Counted from the stretch's first letter, positions 44,138-53,168 are shown. The stretch is DNA of 64,000 nt from CAZSLI01 sp964607705 (GCA_964607705.1 CAZSLI010000008.1:1-64000), one strand, 5' to 3'. Notes: generated by a model not told the origin, from the sequence alone. Numbers and translations are program-made.

Positions 44138-45624
44138 CCGAGCAGGTGACAGCGGTTCCCGTGAACGGCACAACGCCCCCTTCGGCACCCTCAAACGGCG
44201 CGTATCGCCGACTCATCGGCAATCAACACTTCCGGAGGCTGTGGTACGCGCAGTTCGTGAGTGGCATCGGCGACTGGCTCGTAATCGGCTTCCTCATGCC
44301 GCTGGTCACCAAGTTGTCGGGCGGATCCTCATTCGCGGTGGCGGGCATCCTCATCGCGAAGATCATCCCTGCGCTCGTTCTTTCGTCGTTCACTGGTGTG
44401 CTGGTGGATCGCTTCGACCGCCGCAAGGTCATGATCACGGCCGACCTCGTGCGTGCTGCGCTGGCGCTCATGTTGGTAGTCTCGAACTCGCTGTGGTTCA
44501 TCTACTTCGCGGTGCTCGCCATGGAGACGGCCTCGCTGTTCTTCTGGCCGGCGCGCAACGCGCTCATCCCGTACCTGGTGGACGAGGACGACATCGTCTC
44601 GGCCAACGGCCTTGCCTACACCACGCAGCAGGCCAGCATGCTCATCGGGCTCACCGCCGCGGCGGGCATACTCGCAGGCTTCGAGGCGGCGGTCCGCTTC
44701 GTCATCAACGCGCATCTGCCCATCGTCGACCAACTCGTCGGGCTGGCGGCCCCTGCGCTCCTCGGACCACGCGCGGGCGTCATCCTCGACGTCTTCACGT
44801 TCCTGTTCTCTGCGGCGATGATCTACACGATCAAGACACCGGCCCGTCCACCGAGGCTCGAGGAGCACGTTGACGCGTCGCTTATCGGCCGGGACGTGGT
44901 CGAGTCGTTCCGATTCCTCGCGGCGCACCGAGAGCTCCGTGGCCTTCTCGTGATGCTCGGCCTCGCGATCCTCGGCGGCGGCGCGATAATCCCGGTCGGC
45001 ACCACGTACGTTAACGACAACCTGACAGGCAACCTGCCCTTCGCGGACCGCTTCGCGCAGCTGCAACAGCTCACCGCCACGCCTACGACGTTCATGCTCG
45101 TCTTCATGGCGCTCGGCATGGTCGTGGGGGCCCTGTTCGTGCCGAGGATGGAGCACCGGTTCAAGCTCCAAGTCCTCTTCCCTGGCAGTGTCTTCGCCTT
45201 CGGCCTGGCGTTGTTCGGCTTCGCGAGTGTCAACACGTATTGGATCGCCGGCATATTCGGGGCGGCGGCCGGCGCCTGCATCGCCACGGTGACCGTCGCC
45301 GGCAATAGCTACGTCATCCGCACGACCAGCGACGATCTGCGCGGGCGGGTCTTCACGGCGATGGAGTCGGTGATCCGCGTCGCGCTACTCGGCTCCATGA
45401 TCATCATGGCGCCGCTCGCCGACTTCATCGGCGGCCTCATCGAGAACTTCGTGGTGTCGCACGGACTTGCGCCGTCCTCCGTCACGATCACCGGCTCCCG
45501 CATCACCCTGCAGTTGTGCGCGGGCCTTGTCATGGCTGCGGCCGTTTACGGTTGGCGCGTGCTGCGCTGGCAAGAGTGCGAAGATCCCCCAGTCGCGCCC
45601 CCCGCCGAGGAGGTGCCCGCATGA
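44134..45624 (+). CDS. MFS transporter (496 aa)
   Basis: A major facilitator with about 12 membrane segments. It has FRRLWYAQFVSGIGDWL at the start, the inter-helix loop motif GVLVDRFDRRKVMI, and a second-half copy near TSDDLRGRVFTAMES. It resembles the MFS_3/EntS-like group often annotated as exporters. A long loop with amphipathic helices (about 190-240) sits between the halves. Both ends overlap neighbours (ATGA), and it lies between fumarase alpha and beta. A C4-dicarboxylate role would suit that place, but the family is not the usual dicarboxylate carrier, so the substrate is unknown. Confidence 0.85.
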   Translation: MTEQVTAVPVNGTTPPSAPSNGAYRRLIGNQHFRRLWYAQFVSGIGDWLVIGFLMPLVTKLSGGSSFAVAGILIAKIIPALVLSSFTGVLVDRFDRRKVMITADLVRAALALMLVVSNSLWFIYFAVLAMETASLFFWPARNALIPYLVDEDDIVSANGLAYTTQQASMLIGLTAAAGILAGFEAAVRFVINAHLPIVDQLVGLAAPALLGPRAGVILDVFTFLFSAAMIYTIKTPARPPRLEEHVDASLIGRDVVESFRFLAAHRELRGLLVMLGLAILGGGAIIPVGTTYVNDNLTGNLPFADRFAQLQQLTATPTTFMLVFMALGMVVGALFVPRMEHRFKLQVLFPGSVFAFGLALFGFASVNTYWIAGIFGAAAGACIATVTVAGNSYVIRTTSDDLRGRVFTAMESVIRVALLGSMIIMAPLADFIGGLIENFVVSHGLAPSSVTITGSRITLQLCAGLVMAAAVYGWRVLRWQECEDPPVAPPAEEVPA

Positions 45625-46190
45625 GGGACCTCATCCGCCTCGAGCTGCCCGTGACGCGCGCGCGGTTGGCCGGCCTGACGGCCGGCGACGAGGTGCGTCT
45701 GTTCGGCGACGTCTTCACGGCGCGGGACGCGACGCACGAGCGGCTTCTGACCGCTCTCGACATCGACGGACACCTGCCGTTCGGGTTGGCGGGGCAGACG
45801 CTCTTCTACGCCGGTCCGACTCCGCCCGCCCACGGACGGCCCGCCGGCGCGGTGGGTCCCACGACCGCCAAGCGCATGGACGCCGCCACGCCGGCGCTGC
45901 TCGACGCGGGCATCGTGGCGACGATCGGTAAGGGGGCGCGCTCCGAGGCGGTCAGGCAGGCTTGTATCGACACGGGGAGCGTCTACTTCGCCGCAGTCGG
46001 TGGGTCCGCAGCGCTGCTTGCGACCTTCGTGACGGCGGCCGAGCCGGTCGCTTGGCCCGAGCTGGGAACTGAGGCCCTTGTGCGCATGACGCTCGCCGAC
46101 TTCCCGGCATTCGTCGCCATCGACGCCCGCGGCAACGATCTCTACGCCGCAGCGCCCGTCGAGTGGCGCGAGGAGAGGGAGGCGTTGTGA
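45621..46190 (+). CDS. fumB: Fumarate hydratase class I, beta subunit (189 aa)
   Basis: The C-terminal subunit of the two-part fumarase. It has LELPVTRARLAGLTAGDEVRL at the start, AGPTPP, the family motif VGPTTAKRMD, IGKGARSE and the strand VYFAAVGGSAALLA. The ATG overlaps the MFS stop (ATGA) with GAGGAGGTG upstream. It must pair with the alpha subunit 1.5 kb upstream. Its own stop overlaps the tmk start. Confidence 0.9.
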   Translation: MRDLIRLELPVTRARLAGLTAGDEVRLFGDVFTARDATHERLLTALDIDGHLPFGLAGQTLFYAGPTPPAHGRPAGAVGPTTAKRMDAATPALLDAGIVATIGKGARSEAVRQACIDTGSVYFAAVGGSAALLATFVTAAEPVAWPELGTEALVRMTLADFPAFVAIDARGNDLYAAAPVEWREEREAL

Positions 46191-46825
46191 GCGGCGGCCT
46201 GTTCATCACATTCGAGGGCGGCGAGGGGAGCGGCAAGTCGACACAGCTGCGGCTCCTCGCGCGCCGGCTCGAGGGCGCCGGTCTTCCCGTGCGCATGTTG
46301 CGAGAGCCCGGCGGGACGGCGGCGGGCGAGGCCATCCGCCACATCCTTCTCGATCCGGACCACGCCGGACTGGACGCACGGGCCGAGTTGCTTCTCTACG
46401 AAGCCGCTCGGGCACAGCTCGTGGCGGAGGTCATCGAGCCTGCGCTCGCAGCCGGTGAGATCGTGCTTTGCGACCGCTTCTTCGATTCGTCAACGGCATA
46501 CCAGGCCTACGGCCGCGGCCTTCCGCTCGAGGAGGTCCGCGCTCTGAACGCCGCCGCGACCGGAGGTCTCGCACCCGACCGCACGCTGGTTCTCGATGTG
46601 GACCCGGCACTCGGCATAGAGCGCGCCACCGCGTCGGGCGCCGATCGCCTTGAGGCTGAGGACCGCGCCTTCCACGAGCGGGTTCGCGCCGGCTTCCTCG
46701 CGGTTGCCGAGGCGGAACCCGTGCGTGTGGTCGTCCTGAGTGCCGCCGGCACCGTCGACGACGTCTCCGCGTGCGTCTCATCGGCACTCGCCGACATGCC
46801 GCGCTTGTCAGAGGTATTGAAATGA
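46187..46825 (+). CDS. tmk: Thymidylate kinase (212 aa)
   Basis: Phosphorylates dTMP to dTDP. It has the P-loop FEGGEGSGKSTQ, the LREPGGT motif of the dTMP site, CDRFFDSSTAYQAYGRG, and a LID-like region near ADRLEAED. The GTG start overlaps the fumB stop, and the stop overlaps holB. Normal length. Confidence 0.95.
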   Translation: MSGGLFITFEGGEGSGKSTQLRLLARRLEGAGLPVRMLREPGGTAAGEAIRHILLDPDHAGLDARAELLLYEAARAQLVAEVIEPALAAGEIVLCDRFFDSSTAYQAYGRGLPLEEVRALNAAATGGLAPDRTLVLDVDPALGIERATASGADRLEAEDRAFHERVRAGFLAVAEAEPVRVVVLSAAGTVDDVSACVSSALADMPRLSEVLK

Positions 46826-47955
46826 CCGGCGGGAGCCACTGCGCTTGGGACGACGTTGTCGGGCAGCCACGAGTGGTCACGCTCCTGCGCGGCTGCGTCG
46901 AGGCAGGTACCGTCTCACATGCCTACCTCTTCGTCGGCCCTCCCGGCGGCGGAAAGAAGACGGCGGCCCGCGCGTTCGCGTGCGCGCTGCTGTGCGAGGA
47001 CAACGGGTGCGGAGCCTGCGGTTCGTGCACGCGTGTACGGCGAGGTACCCATCCGGACGTTCACCTGATCTCGCCCGAGGGCGCTGCAGGCTACCTGGTC
47101 GAGCAGGTCCGCGACATCGTCCACGACACGAACCTCTCTCCCGTCGAAGGACGGCGCAAGGTATACATCATCGAAGGCGCTGACGTCTTCAAAGAGGCCG
47201 CCGCCAACGCGCTCCTCAAGACGCTCGAGGAGCCTCCGGGCGACGTCGTGTTCATCCTCATGTCGCACTCGCTCGAGCCCGTCACGCCGACCATCACGTC
47301 GCGCTGCCAGGTCGTGCGCTTCCGCCGCCTCGCGCCCAGCGAAGCGGCCGGCCTGCTCAGGCAGCAGACCGGCGCCGATGAAGGAGAGGCGATGGCGGCG
47401 TTAGCCGCGGCGGGGGGAGTGGTCGCTCGGGCGCGGGACTTCCTTGCGTCACCAGCCCGCCGCGAGGCACGCACGCGCATACTCCGCACGCTCAAGGACT
47501 TGGCGGCGATGGATGACCTCGACGTGCTCACGGCAGCCAAGGACCTGCTGACCGCCGTCAAGGCGCCGCTCGAGGAAGTGAAGGCGACGCAGGCGGCCGA
47601 TCTCGCCGAGCGTTCGGACTTCCTCGGCAGCTCGGCCACGAAGGCGGTGGAGGAGCGGCAGAAGAGGGAACTGACCGCTCGCGAGCGCGAGGGCGTCGCC
47701 GAGGTGCTCAATGTGGCGGAAAGCTGGCTACGGGATTGCTTAACCATAGCGCAAGGAGTGCCCGACCTCGTGGTCAACGTCGACGCCATCGACGCCATGG
47801 AAGAGGTCGGCGCGGTGATGACGCCGGTGTCGGCGTCGCGTGGCCTGGCGGCCGTCAATCTCGCCCGCCGGCGCATTTCGTATAATGTGAGCCCCCAGCT
47901 GGCTATCGAGGCCATGCTGTTCGATATACGAGAGGTATTGAGATGCCCACGGTAG
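46822..47955 (+). CDS. holB: DNA polymerase III subunit delta' (377 aa)
   Basis: A clamp-loader subunit. WDDVVGQPRVVTLL starts the AAA+ domain; the P-loop is GPPGGGKKTAAR. The zinc module has CEDNGCGACGSC, then a VYIIEGADVFKEAAANALLKTLEEPP helix region and TSRCQVVRF (the SRC sensor motif). The tmk-holB-ricT order is a common bacterial arrangement. Its 3' end overlaps the next gene by 13 bases, and a perfect TATAAT at 47881-47886 inside it may give that gene its own promoter. Confidence 0.92.
   Translation: MTGGSHCAWDDVVGQPRVVTLLRGCVEAGTVSHAYLFVGPPGGGKKTAARAFACALLCEDNGCGACGSCTRVRRGTHPDVHLISPEGAAGYLVEQVRDIVHDTNLSPVEGRRKVYIIEGADVFKEAAANALLKTLEEPPGDVVFILMSHSLEPVTPTITSRCQVVRFRRLAPSEAAGLLRQQTGADEGEAMAALAAAGGVVARARDFLASPARREARTRILRTLKDLAAMDDLDVLTAAKDLLTAVKAPLEEVKATQAADLAERSDFLGSSATKAVEERQKRELTAREREGVAEVLNVAESWLRDCLTIAQGVPDLVVNVDAIDAMEEVGAVMTPVSASRGLAAVNLARRRISYNVSPQLAIEAMLFDIREVLRCPR
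47881..47886 (+). promoter_or_regulatory. Possible internal -10 (TATAAT) for ricT
   Basis: A perfect consensus hexamer, rare in this GC-rich sequence, lies 57 bases before the ricT start and within the holB reading frame. No -35 match. Confidence 0.35.
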
Positions 47956-49214
47956 TCGGTGTACGACTCCGTTTTTCGAAGACGCTCTGGTTCGACCCCG
48001 CCGGCTCCGAGCCGGTCGAGGGCGACACCGTCATCGTTACCACGGATCGCGGTACTGAGCTCGGCCGAGTCGTGCAGCCTCCCCATGAGGTCGCCGAGTC
48101 GGACCTGCCCGCACCGCTCAAGCCCGTCACTCGCGTCGCGACAGCCGAGGATCTGGCTGTGATCGCAGGGCTCGAGGAGAAGGAGCGCGAGGCGATGCCG
48201 GTCTTCCGGCAGCTCGTGCTCGACCACAAGCTCGACATGAAGCCCATCGACGTCGAGTACCTCTTCGACGGCGATAAGGTCGTCTTCTACTTTTCCGCCG
48301 AGGAGCGTGTCGACTTCCGCGAGCTGGTCAAAGAGCTCGCGGCCCGGTTCCACGCTCGCATCGACATGCGGCAGATCGGCGTGCGCGACGAGGCCCGCAT
48401 GGTGGGCGGTGTCGGCCACTGCGGCCAGATGCTGTGCTGTGTGCGATTCGGCGGCGAATTCCAGCCTGTCTCGATCCGCATGGCAAAGGAACAAGACCTG
48501 CCCCTAAACCCCTTGAAGATAAGCGGGCTATGCGGCAGACTCATGTGCTGTCTGCGCTACGAGTTCGACGCCTACAAGGACTACAAGTCCCGGGCGCCCA
48601 AGCGCGGAGCGATGGTGGAGACGCCGTCGGGCTCGGCTAAGGTCACGGACCTCAACACTCCGAAAGAGACCGTCACGCTGCGCCTGGAAGACGGGACGAA
48701 TGTCACCCTGCCGCTCTCTGTGATGGGTTGCTCGAAGGGCAGTGGGTGCCCGTGCTCGGTGAGCAAGGAAGCGCTCGACGACGCTATGGCACCGTCGCCT
48801 ATGGCGGTGGCGCTGGCCGAGTCGATCGGGAGCAAGGCCGCGGCCCAGCTCACGGAGATCGCCGAGGACAAGCCTGCGGCATCCGCCCCGGCTCCGGCCG
48901 AGGGCGGCGGACGTAGGCGCAGGCGTCGCGGTGGCGGAGGCAAGGCCGAAGGTGAGTCGGGCGGCGGACAGCAGCCCAAGGCCCAGCAGCCGAAGGCCGC
49001 CGGCGGCAAGAGCGACGCCGCGAAGGGCGAGGCTGCGAAGGGCCGGGTCCCGAGGCGGCGCAGCCAGCAGTCGGCACAGCCGGCCGACGGCCAGCCGCAG
49101 CCGGCTGCAGAGTCGGGGCCAAAGGCCGAGCAGGCCGAAGGCGACAAGCCGGCGCGCAGCGGGCGCAGGCGCCGCCGCCGCAGGTCCGGCGGAGGCGGGA
49201 ACAAGGAGTCCTAG
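47943..49214 (+). CDS. ricT: PSP1-domain protein, RicT/YaaT-like, with Arg-rich tail (423 aa)
   Basis: In Bacillus, RicT (YaaT) is part of an Fe-S-containing complex affecting RNA processing and phosphorelay. The PSP1 core (about 1-270) holds the Cys-rich motifs GHCGQMLCCVRFGG, GLCGRLMCCLRYEF and CSKGSGCPC. The last ~130 residues are low-complexity Ala/Gly/Gln/Pro with two arginine tracts (RRRRRRGGGG near 320 and RRRRRRRSGGGG near 415). This is probably a disordered, nucleic-acid-binding tail absent from Bacillus RicT. The gene overlaps holB by 13 bases. Confidence 0.88.
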   Translation: MPTVVGVRLRFSKTLWFDPAGSEPVEGDTVIVTTDRGTELGRVVQPPHEVAESDLPAPLKPVTRVATAEDLAVIAGLEEKEREAMPVFRQLVLDHKLDMKPIDVEYLFDGDKVVFYFSAEERVDFRELVKELAARFHARIDMRQIGVRDEARMVGGVGHCGQMLCCVRFGGEFQPVSIRMAKEQDLPLNPLKISGLCGRLMCCLRYEFDAYKDYKSRAPKRGAMVETPSGSAKVTDLNTPKETVTLRLEDGTNVTLPLSVMGCSKGSGCPCSVSKEALDDAMAPSPMAVALAESIGSKAAAQLTEIAEDKPAASAPAPAEGGGRRRRRRGGGGKAEGESGGGQQPKAQQPKAAGGKSDAAKGEAAKGRVPRRRSQQSAQPADGQPQPAAESGPKAEQAEGDKPARSGRRRRRRRSGGGGNKES

Positions 49215-49254
49215 ACTCCAAGGGGCGAGCGCCCCGAGCGTTGACAGGTGAATC

Positions 49255-49330
49255 GCCGACGTAGCTCAGCTGGTAGAGCAGCGCACTCGTAATGCGCAGG
49301 CCAGGGGTTCGAGTCCCCTCGTCGGCTCCA
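49255..49330 (+). tRNA. tRNA-Thr (anticodon CGT)
   Basis: A full cloverleaf: acceptor GCCGACG pairs with CGTCGGC, the D-arm has AGCTCAGCTGGTAGAGC, the anticodon stem GCGCA/TGCGC holds the loop CTCGTAA, and the T-arm GGGTTCGAGTCCC is standard. CCA is encoded. The anticodon CGT reads ACG (Thr). Confidence 0.97.
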
Positions 49331-49672
49331 CGTAACTCACGGGGACGGCTCCTGACCACAGGTGCCGTCCTCTTGCTTCTGGGCTACCATCGGTGAGTGG
49401 CGCGGGCGCCGCTCGGCGGTCGCAGATCTCTCGAAATGCAGGAGGAGGCGCTTCGGGCACGAATTGCGCTCGGCTGTGCACCACGCAGAATCGACCCGAT
49501 TTCGCCTTTCACCGCCACCAAACGTCCGCTCACCGATGAAAGCCGCCGTTCGGCTGGCGGCGGGACTTCGGGCGTTGATACTGTCCGACAACCGCGCGGG
49601 GCGCTCGGTCGAGACGCACGCGCGAAGAGGCGACTTACCGGTGCCTGGATCGAGTGAGGAGGCGTTACTCGG
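49331..49672. other. 342-base gap between tRNA-Thr and nuoA
   Basis: It holds a probable terminator (49341-49374) and, near its end, GGTGCCTGGATCGAG followed by the GAGGAGG of nuoA. The short open frames inside have arginine/serine-rich, shadow-like translations and no ribosome-binding sites, so I call no gene. The nuo promoter is probably here; GATACT at 49577-49582 is a weak -10 candidate. Confidence 0.5.
49341..49374 (+). terminator. Probable terminator after tRNA-Thr
   Basis: GGGGACGGC at 49341-49349 pairs with GCCGTCCTC at 49364-49372 (one G-T pair) around a 14-base loop, followed by TTGCTTCT. The U-tract is modest. Confidence 0.55.
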
Positions 49673-50035
49673 ATGAGCCTGGACGGCCTGGTCATTGCTG
49701 GCTTCATCATCGTCGGCGCGCTCTTCACCGCCGCGACCCTCACCGCCTCGTGGCTCGTCTCGCCGAGTAAGCCCAGTGCCGCGAAGTCTGAGACCTACGA
49801 GTGCGGGGTTCCGGCGATCGGCGGACCCTGGGTGCGCTTCCGTTCGGGCTACTACGTGTACGCCCTTCTGTACGTCATATTCGATATCGAGACCGTCTTC
49901 CTCTACCCCTGGGCCGTGACGTTCGGCCGGCCCGGCGTCGGGTGGTTCGTCTTCTTCGAGATGATCGTCTTCGTGACGATCCTCCTCGGCGGCCTCGTGT
50001 ACGCCTGGAAAGAAGGTGCTCTCAGGTGGCGATAG
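49673..50035 (+). CDS. nuoA: NADH-quinone oxidoreductase subunit A (120 aa)
   Basis: A small membrane subunit of complex I. It has three hydrophobic segments; the conserved KSETYECGVPAIGGPWVRF loop and FDIETVFLYPWAV are present. First gene of an 11-gene nuo operon, with GAGGAGG upstream. Its 3' end overlaps nuoB by ten bases. Confidence 0.95.
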   Translation: MSLDGLVIAGFIIVGALFTAATLTASWLVSPSKPSAAKSETYECGVPAIGGPWVRFRSGYYVYALLYVIFDIETVFLYPWAVTFGRPGVGWFVFFEMIVFVTILLGGLVYAWKEGALRWR

Positions 50036-50532
50036 ATCGCTTTACCGGAGAGAACTCCACGATCTTCATCCGCAGCGAGCAGCTGTTCGACTGGGCACGC
50101 CGCCATTCGCTCTGGTACATGGCGTTCGGCATAGCCTGCTGCGCTATCGAGGGCCTCATGCACGCCTCCGGGCCCCGCTTCGACTTCGATCGGCACGGCG
50201 TCTTCTTCCGCGCGAGCCCGCGTCAGAGCGACGTCATGATCGTGGCGGGCACCGTGAACGCCAAGATGGCCGAGACGGTGAAGCGGCTCTACGATCAGAT
50301 GCCCGAGCCCAAGTGGGTCGTGGCGATGGGTGCCTGCGCCTCGGCCGGCGGGCCCTTCCGTGAGTACCCCAACGTCGTCCTCGGCGTGGACAAGATCGTG
50401 CCGGTCGACGTGTACATCCCCGGGTGCCCCCCGCGGCCGGAGTCGGTCCAGTACGGGTTCCTGCGGCTCATGGACAAGATCAAAGAGCAGACGGAGGAGC
50501 GGCTTGAAGCCCGATCCGATGCTCATAACTAA
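50026..50532 (+). CDS. nuoB: NADH-quinone oxidoreductase subunit B (168 aa)
   Basis: Carries the N2 [4Fe-4S] cluster next to the quinone site. The four cysteine ligands are visible: the CC pair in FGIACCAIEG, one in MGACASAGG and one in IPGCPPRPE. The GTG start overlaps nuoA. The C-terminus is close to the usual length. Its 3' end overlaps nuoC by 29 bases. Confidence 0.95.
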   Translation: MAIDRFTGENSTIFIRSEQLFDWARRHSLWYMAFGIACCAIEGLMHASGPRFDFDRHGVFFRASPRQSDVMIVAGTVNAKMAETVKRLYDQMPEPKWVVAMGACASAGGPFREYPNVVLGVDKIVPVDVYIPGCPPRPESVQYGFLRLMDKIKEQTEERLEARSDAHN

Positions 50533-50965
50533 GGTCCTCGGCGACGCCGGCATCGATGCTTCGCTCGAAGAGGCGCCGATCCTCGGCGGCCACGCGCGCA
50601 TCGCGGCCGACGACGCACCTGCCGCCCTGCGCGTGCTGAAAGAGTGCCCGCGCGCGTACTCGTTCATGGTCGATCTCTTCGGCATCGACACGGGCGAGCA
50701 TGTCGACGTCGTCTATCACCTGCGCTCGTTCGTGCAGGACGAGGAGATCCACCTCAAGGCTGCGCTGCCCTACGGCGGCACGCTCCACAGCGTGTGGGAG
50801 GTGCATCCGGCCGCGCTCATGCCCGAGCGCGAGTGCGCCGAGATGTTCGGCCTGAGGCTCGCCGGCCATCCCAACCCGAAGCACCTGCTGCTCACCGAGT
50901 TCGTCGAGCCGCTGCTCCTCAAGAGCATCGAGATCAGGACCCCCGAGGAGGCGCGCGACCGATGA
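50504..50965 (+). CDS. nuoC: NADH-quinone oxidoreductase subunit C (153 aa)
   Basis: A peripheral-arm subunit. It has MVDLFGIDTGEHVDVVYHL, then the family signature SVWEVHPAALMPERECAEMFGL and GHPNPKHLLL. The TTG at 50504 follows GGAGGAG at 50493-50499; an ATG at 50519 is an alternative. Slightly short but complete. Overlaps nuoD as ATGA. Confidence 0.92.
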   Translation: MKPDPMLITKVLGDAGIDASLEEAPILGGHARIAADDAPAALRVLKECPRAYSFMVDLFGIDTGEHVDVVYHLRSFVQDEEIHLKAALPYGGTLHSVWEVHPAALMPERECAEMFGLRLAGHPNPKHLLLTEFVEPLLLKSIEIRTPEEARDR

Positions 50966-52170
50966 GCGATCCTCGCAACATCGTCGCGCACGCCGGTTGG
51001 CTGAGTCCCGAGTCGCCAGCCGAGCCGCTCACGCTGCCGTCGTCGCTCAAGCGCGTGCCGCGCGGCATCGACGAGGTCATGACCGAGCACCTGATCGTCA
51101 ACATGGGCCCGCAGCACCCGTCCACGCACGGAGTCCTGCGCGTACTGCTCGAGCTCGACGGTGAGGAGATCGTCGGAGCCGAGACCATCGTCGGCTACCT
51201 GCACCGCGGCATCGAGAAGCTCGCCGAGCACCGGCGCTACAACGCGGTGGGCACCCTGATGGACCGCGGCGACTACATATCCGGCATCATGAACGAGCTC
51301 GCCTTCGCGCTGGCTGCCGAGAAGGTCGCCGGCATCGAGGTTCCTCGGCGGGCCAACTGGCTGCGCGTGCTGTTCAGCGAACTCAACCGGCTCGCCAGCC
51401 ATCTGGTCTGGTATGGAACGATGGGTCTCGACGCGGGCGGCATGGGCCAGTTCCTCTACGCGGTGCGCGACCGCGAGAACCTCCTCGATATCCTCGAGGA
51501 CGTCACCGGTCAGCGCATGATGTTCAACTACGTGCGTCCCGGCGGCGTCGTTAACGACATCACCACCACTGCGGAGCGCAAGATACGCGCGTTCCTCGAG
51601 ACGATCGACACCTACATCGAAGAACACCATGCGCTCCTCGGCGGCAACGAGATCTTCCAGGGCCGCATGCGGGGCGTCGGCGTCATTACCCGCGAGATGG
51701 CGATGGCGTTCGGCCTCACGGGCGCCAACTTGCGCGCGAGCGGCCTTTCCTTCGACATCCGCCGCGACCGCCCTTATGCCGCCTACGACGAGATGGACTT
51801 CGAAGTCCCGGTCGCCGAGGACGGCGACTGCTACGCGCGCTACCTCGTGCGCATGGAAGAGATGCGGCAGTCCGTGCGCATCATCCGTCAGTGCATGGAC
51901 GGCATGCCCGAAGGCGAGCACACCGCAAAGGTCGCCAAGGTGCTGCGCCCGCCTGCGGGCGAGGCGTATGCGGCCGTCGAGTCGCCGCGCGGTGAACTCG
52001 GCGTGTACCTCGTTAGCGACGGCACCGAGCACCCCTACCGCATGCGGTATCGCCCGCCGGCGCTGTTCGCACTGCAGGCTGGCGAGGCGCTGCTTCCGGG
52101 CTTGCTGCTGGCTGATGCCGTGGTCGCGCTCGGCTCGCTCGACTTCGTCCTCGGGGAGATCGACCGATGA
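50962..52170 (+). CDS. nuoD: NADH-quinone oxidoreductase subunit D (402 aa)
   Basis: The 49-kDa subunit forming the quinone pocket with NuoB. It has VNMGPQHPSTHGVLR (quinone-site His), GYLHRGIEKLAEHR, FELNRLASHL-type wording and the C-terminal LADAVVALGSLDFVLGEIDR. The hydrogenase-like nickel cysteines are absent, as expected for NuoD. The N-terminal ~40 residues before VMTEHL are unconserved. Confidence 0.96.
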   Translation: MSDPRNIVAHAGWLSPESPAEPLTLPSSLKRVPRGIDEVMTEHLIVNMGPQHPSTHGVLRVLLELDGEEIVGAETIVGYLHRGIEKLAEHRRYNAVGTLMDRGDYISGIMNELAFALAAEKVAGIEVPRRANWLRVLFSELNRLASHLVWYGTMGLDAGGMGQFLYAVRDRENLLDILEDVTGQRMMFNYVRPGGVVNDITTTAERKIRAFLETIDTYIEEHHALLGGNEIFQGRMRGVGVITREMAMAFGLTGANLRASGLSFDIRRDRPYAAYDEMDFEVPVAEDGDCYARYLVRMEEMRQSVRIIRQCMDGMPEGEHTAKVAKVLRPPAGEAYAAVESPRGELGVYLVSDGTEHPYRMRYRPPALFALQAGEALLPGLLLADAVVALGSLDFVLGEIDR

Positions 52171-53168
52171 GCCCCGTGCTGACAGCGCTGCTACGCATCG
52201 TCGCCGCCCTCGGGCTCATGCTCGCGAACGGTGTCGTGCTCATCTACATGCTCCGCAAAGTGCTCGGCCACCTGCACGTGCGACTCGGACCGACCGAGTT
52301 GGGTCCCGCAGGCATGCTGCAGACGACGGCCGATGTCCTGAAGCTGCTCTCCAAGGAAGACATCACGCCCACCGGCGTCGACCGCGTACTGTTCTTCATC
52401 GCGCCTGCGATGGTGTTCGTGCCGTCGCTGGCCGCCTACGCGGCCATCCCGTTCTCGGACAGCTGGGTCATTGCCGACCTGAACCTCGGACTACTCTTCA
52501 CGCTCGCGATCCTGTCGGTTGTGCCGCTTGGGATCGTCGCGGCTGGTTGGTCGAGCGCCAACAAGTGGTCGCTCATCGGCGGCATGCGTGCCGTGGCTCA
52601 GCAGATCACCTACGAGGTGCCCCTGCTGCTCGCGGCGTTGCCTCCGGTGATGCTGGCGGGGTCGCTCAACCTCGGAGACATCGTACGGGCACAGCAGGGC
52701 TGGATCTGGTTCTGGCTGCCATGTCTGCCCGCATTCCTGCTCTTCGTCGCAGCCGGGCTGGTCGAGTCCAACCAGACGCCCTTCGACATGTCGGAGGCCG
52801 AGTCCGAGCTCGTTGCCGGTTTCGCCACCGAGTACTCGTCGATGAAGTTCGGCCTGCTCTTCCTCTCCGAGTTCAGCAACACGTTCATCTTCGCGAGCCT
52901 CATCGTCACGCTGTTCTTCGGCGGATGGACGTTGCCGTTCGTGCCTGGTGTGGTCACCGAGAGCATCGGCGGCCCGATCATCTTCATGGTCAAGACCTAC
53001 CTCGTGATCTTCGTGCTCATGTGGATCCGAGGGACGCTGCCGCGCGTGCGCATCGACCAGATGCTCTCCGTGGGATGGAAGGTCCTGTTGCCCGCCTCGC
53101 TCCTCTGGGTCATGGTCACCGCGGCCGCGATCAAGATCGCCCCGGCCCTGTTCGGGGGTGTCCGATGA
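52167..53168 (+). CDS. nuoH: NADH-quinone oxidoreductase subunit H (333 aa)
   Basis: The membrane subunit linking the quinone site to the proton channels. It has about eight helices with HVRLGPTELGPAGMLQTTAD, the ESNQTPFDMSEAESELVAGF loop, EYSSMKFGLLFLSEFSN and WIRGTLPRVRIDQML. The ATG overlaps the nuoD stop. Confidence 0.96.
   Translation: MSPVLTALLRIVAALGLMLANGVVLIYMLRKVLGHLHVRLGPTELGPAGMLQTTADVLKLLSKEDITPTGVDRVLFFIAPAMVFVPSLAAYAAIPFSDSWVIADLNLGLLFTLAILSVVPLGIVAAGWSSANKWSLIGGMRAVAQQITYEVPLLLAALPPVMLAGSLNLGDIVRAQQGWIWFWLPCLPAFLLFVAAGLVESNQTPFDMSEAESELVAGFATEYSSMKFGLLFLSEFSNTFIFASLIVTLFFGGWTLPFVPGVVTESIGGPIIFMVKTYLVIFVLMWIRGTLPRVRIDQMLSVGWKVLLPASLLWVMVTAAAIKIAPALFGGVR

Noticed and set aside
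49241..49246. TTGACA just before tRNA-Thr as a -35 element
   Set aside because: It is only eight bases from the tRNA 5' end, leaving no place for a -10 upstream of the gene.
49362..49676. Open frames of 86-104 residues in the tRNA-nuoA gap
   Set aside because: Low-quality, Arg/Ser-rich translations without ribosome-binding sites or recognisable features.
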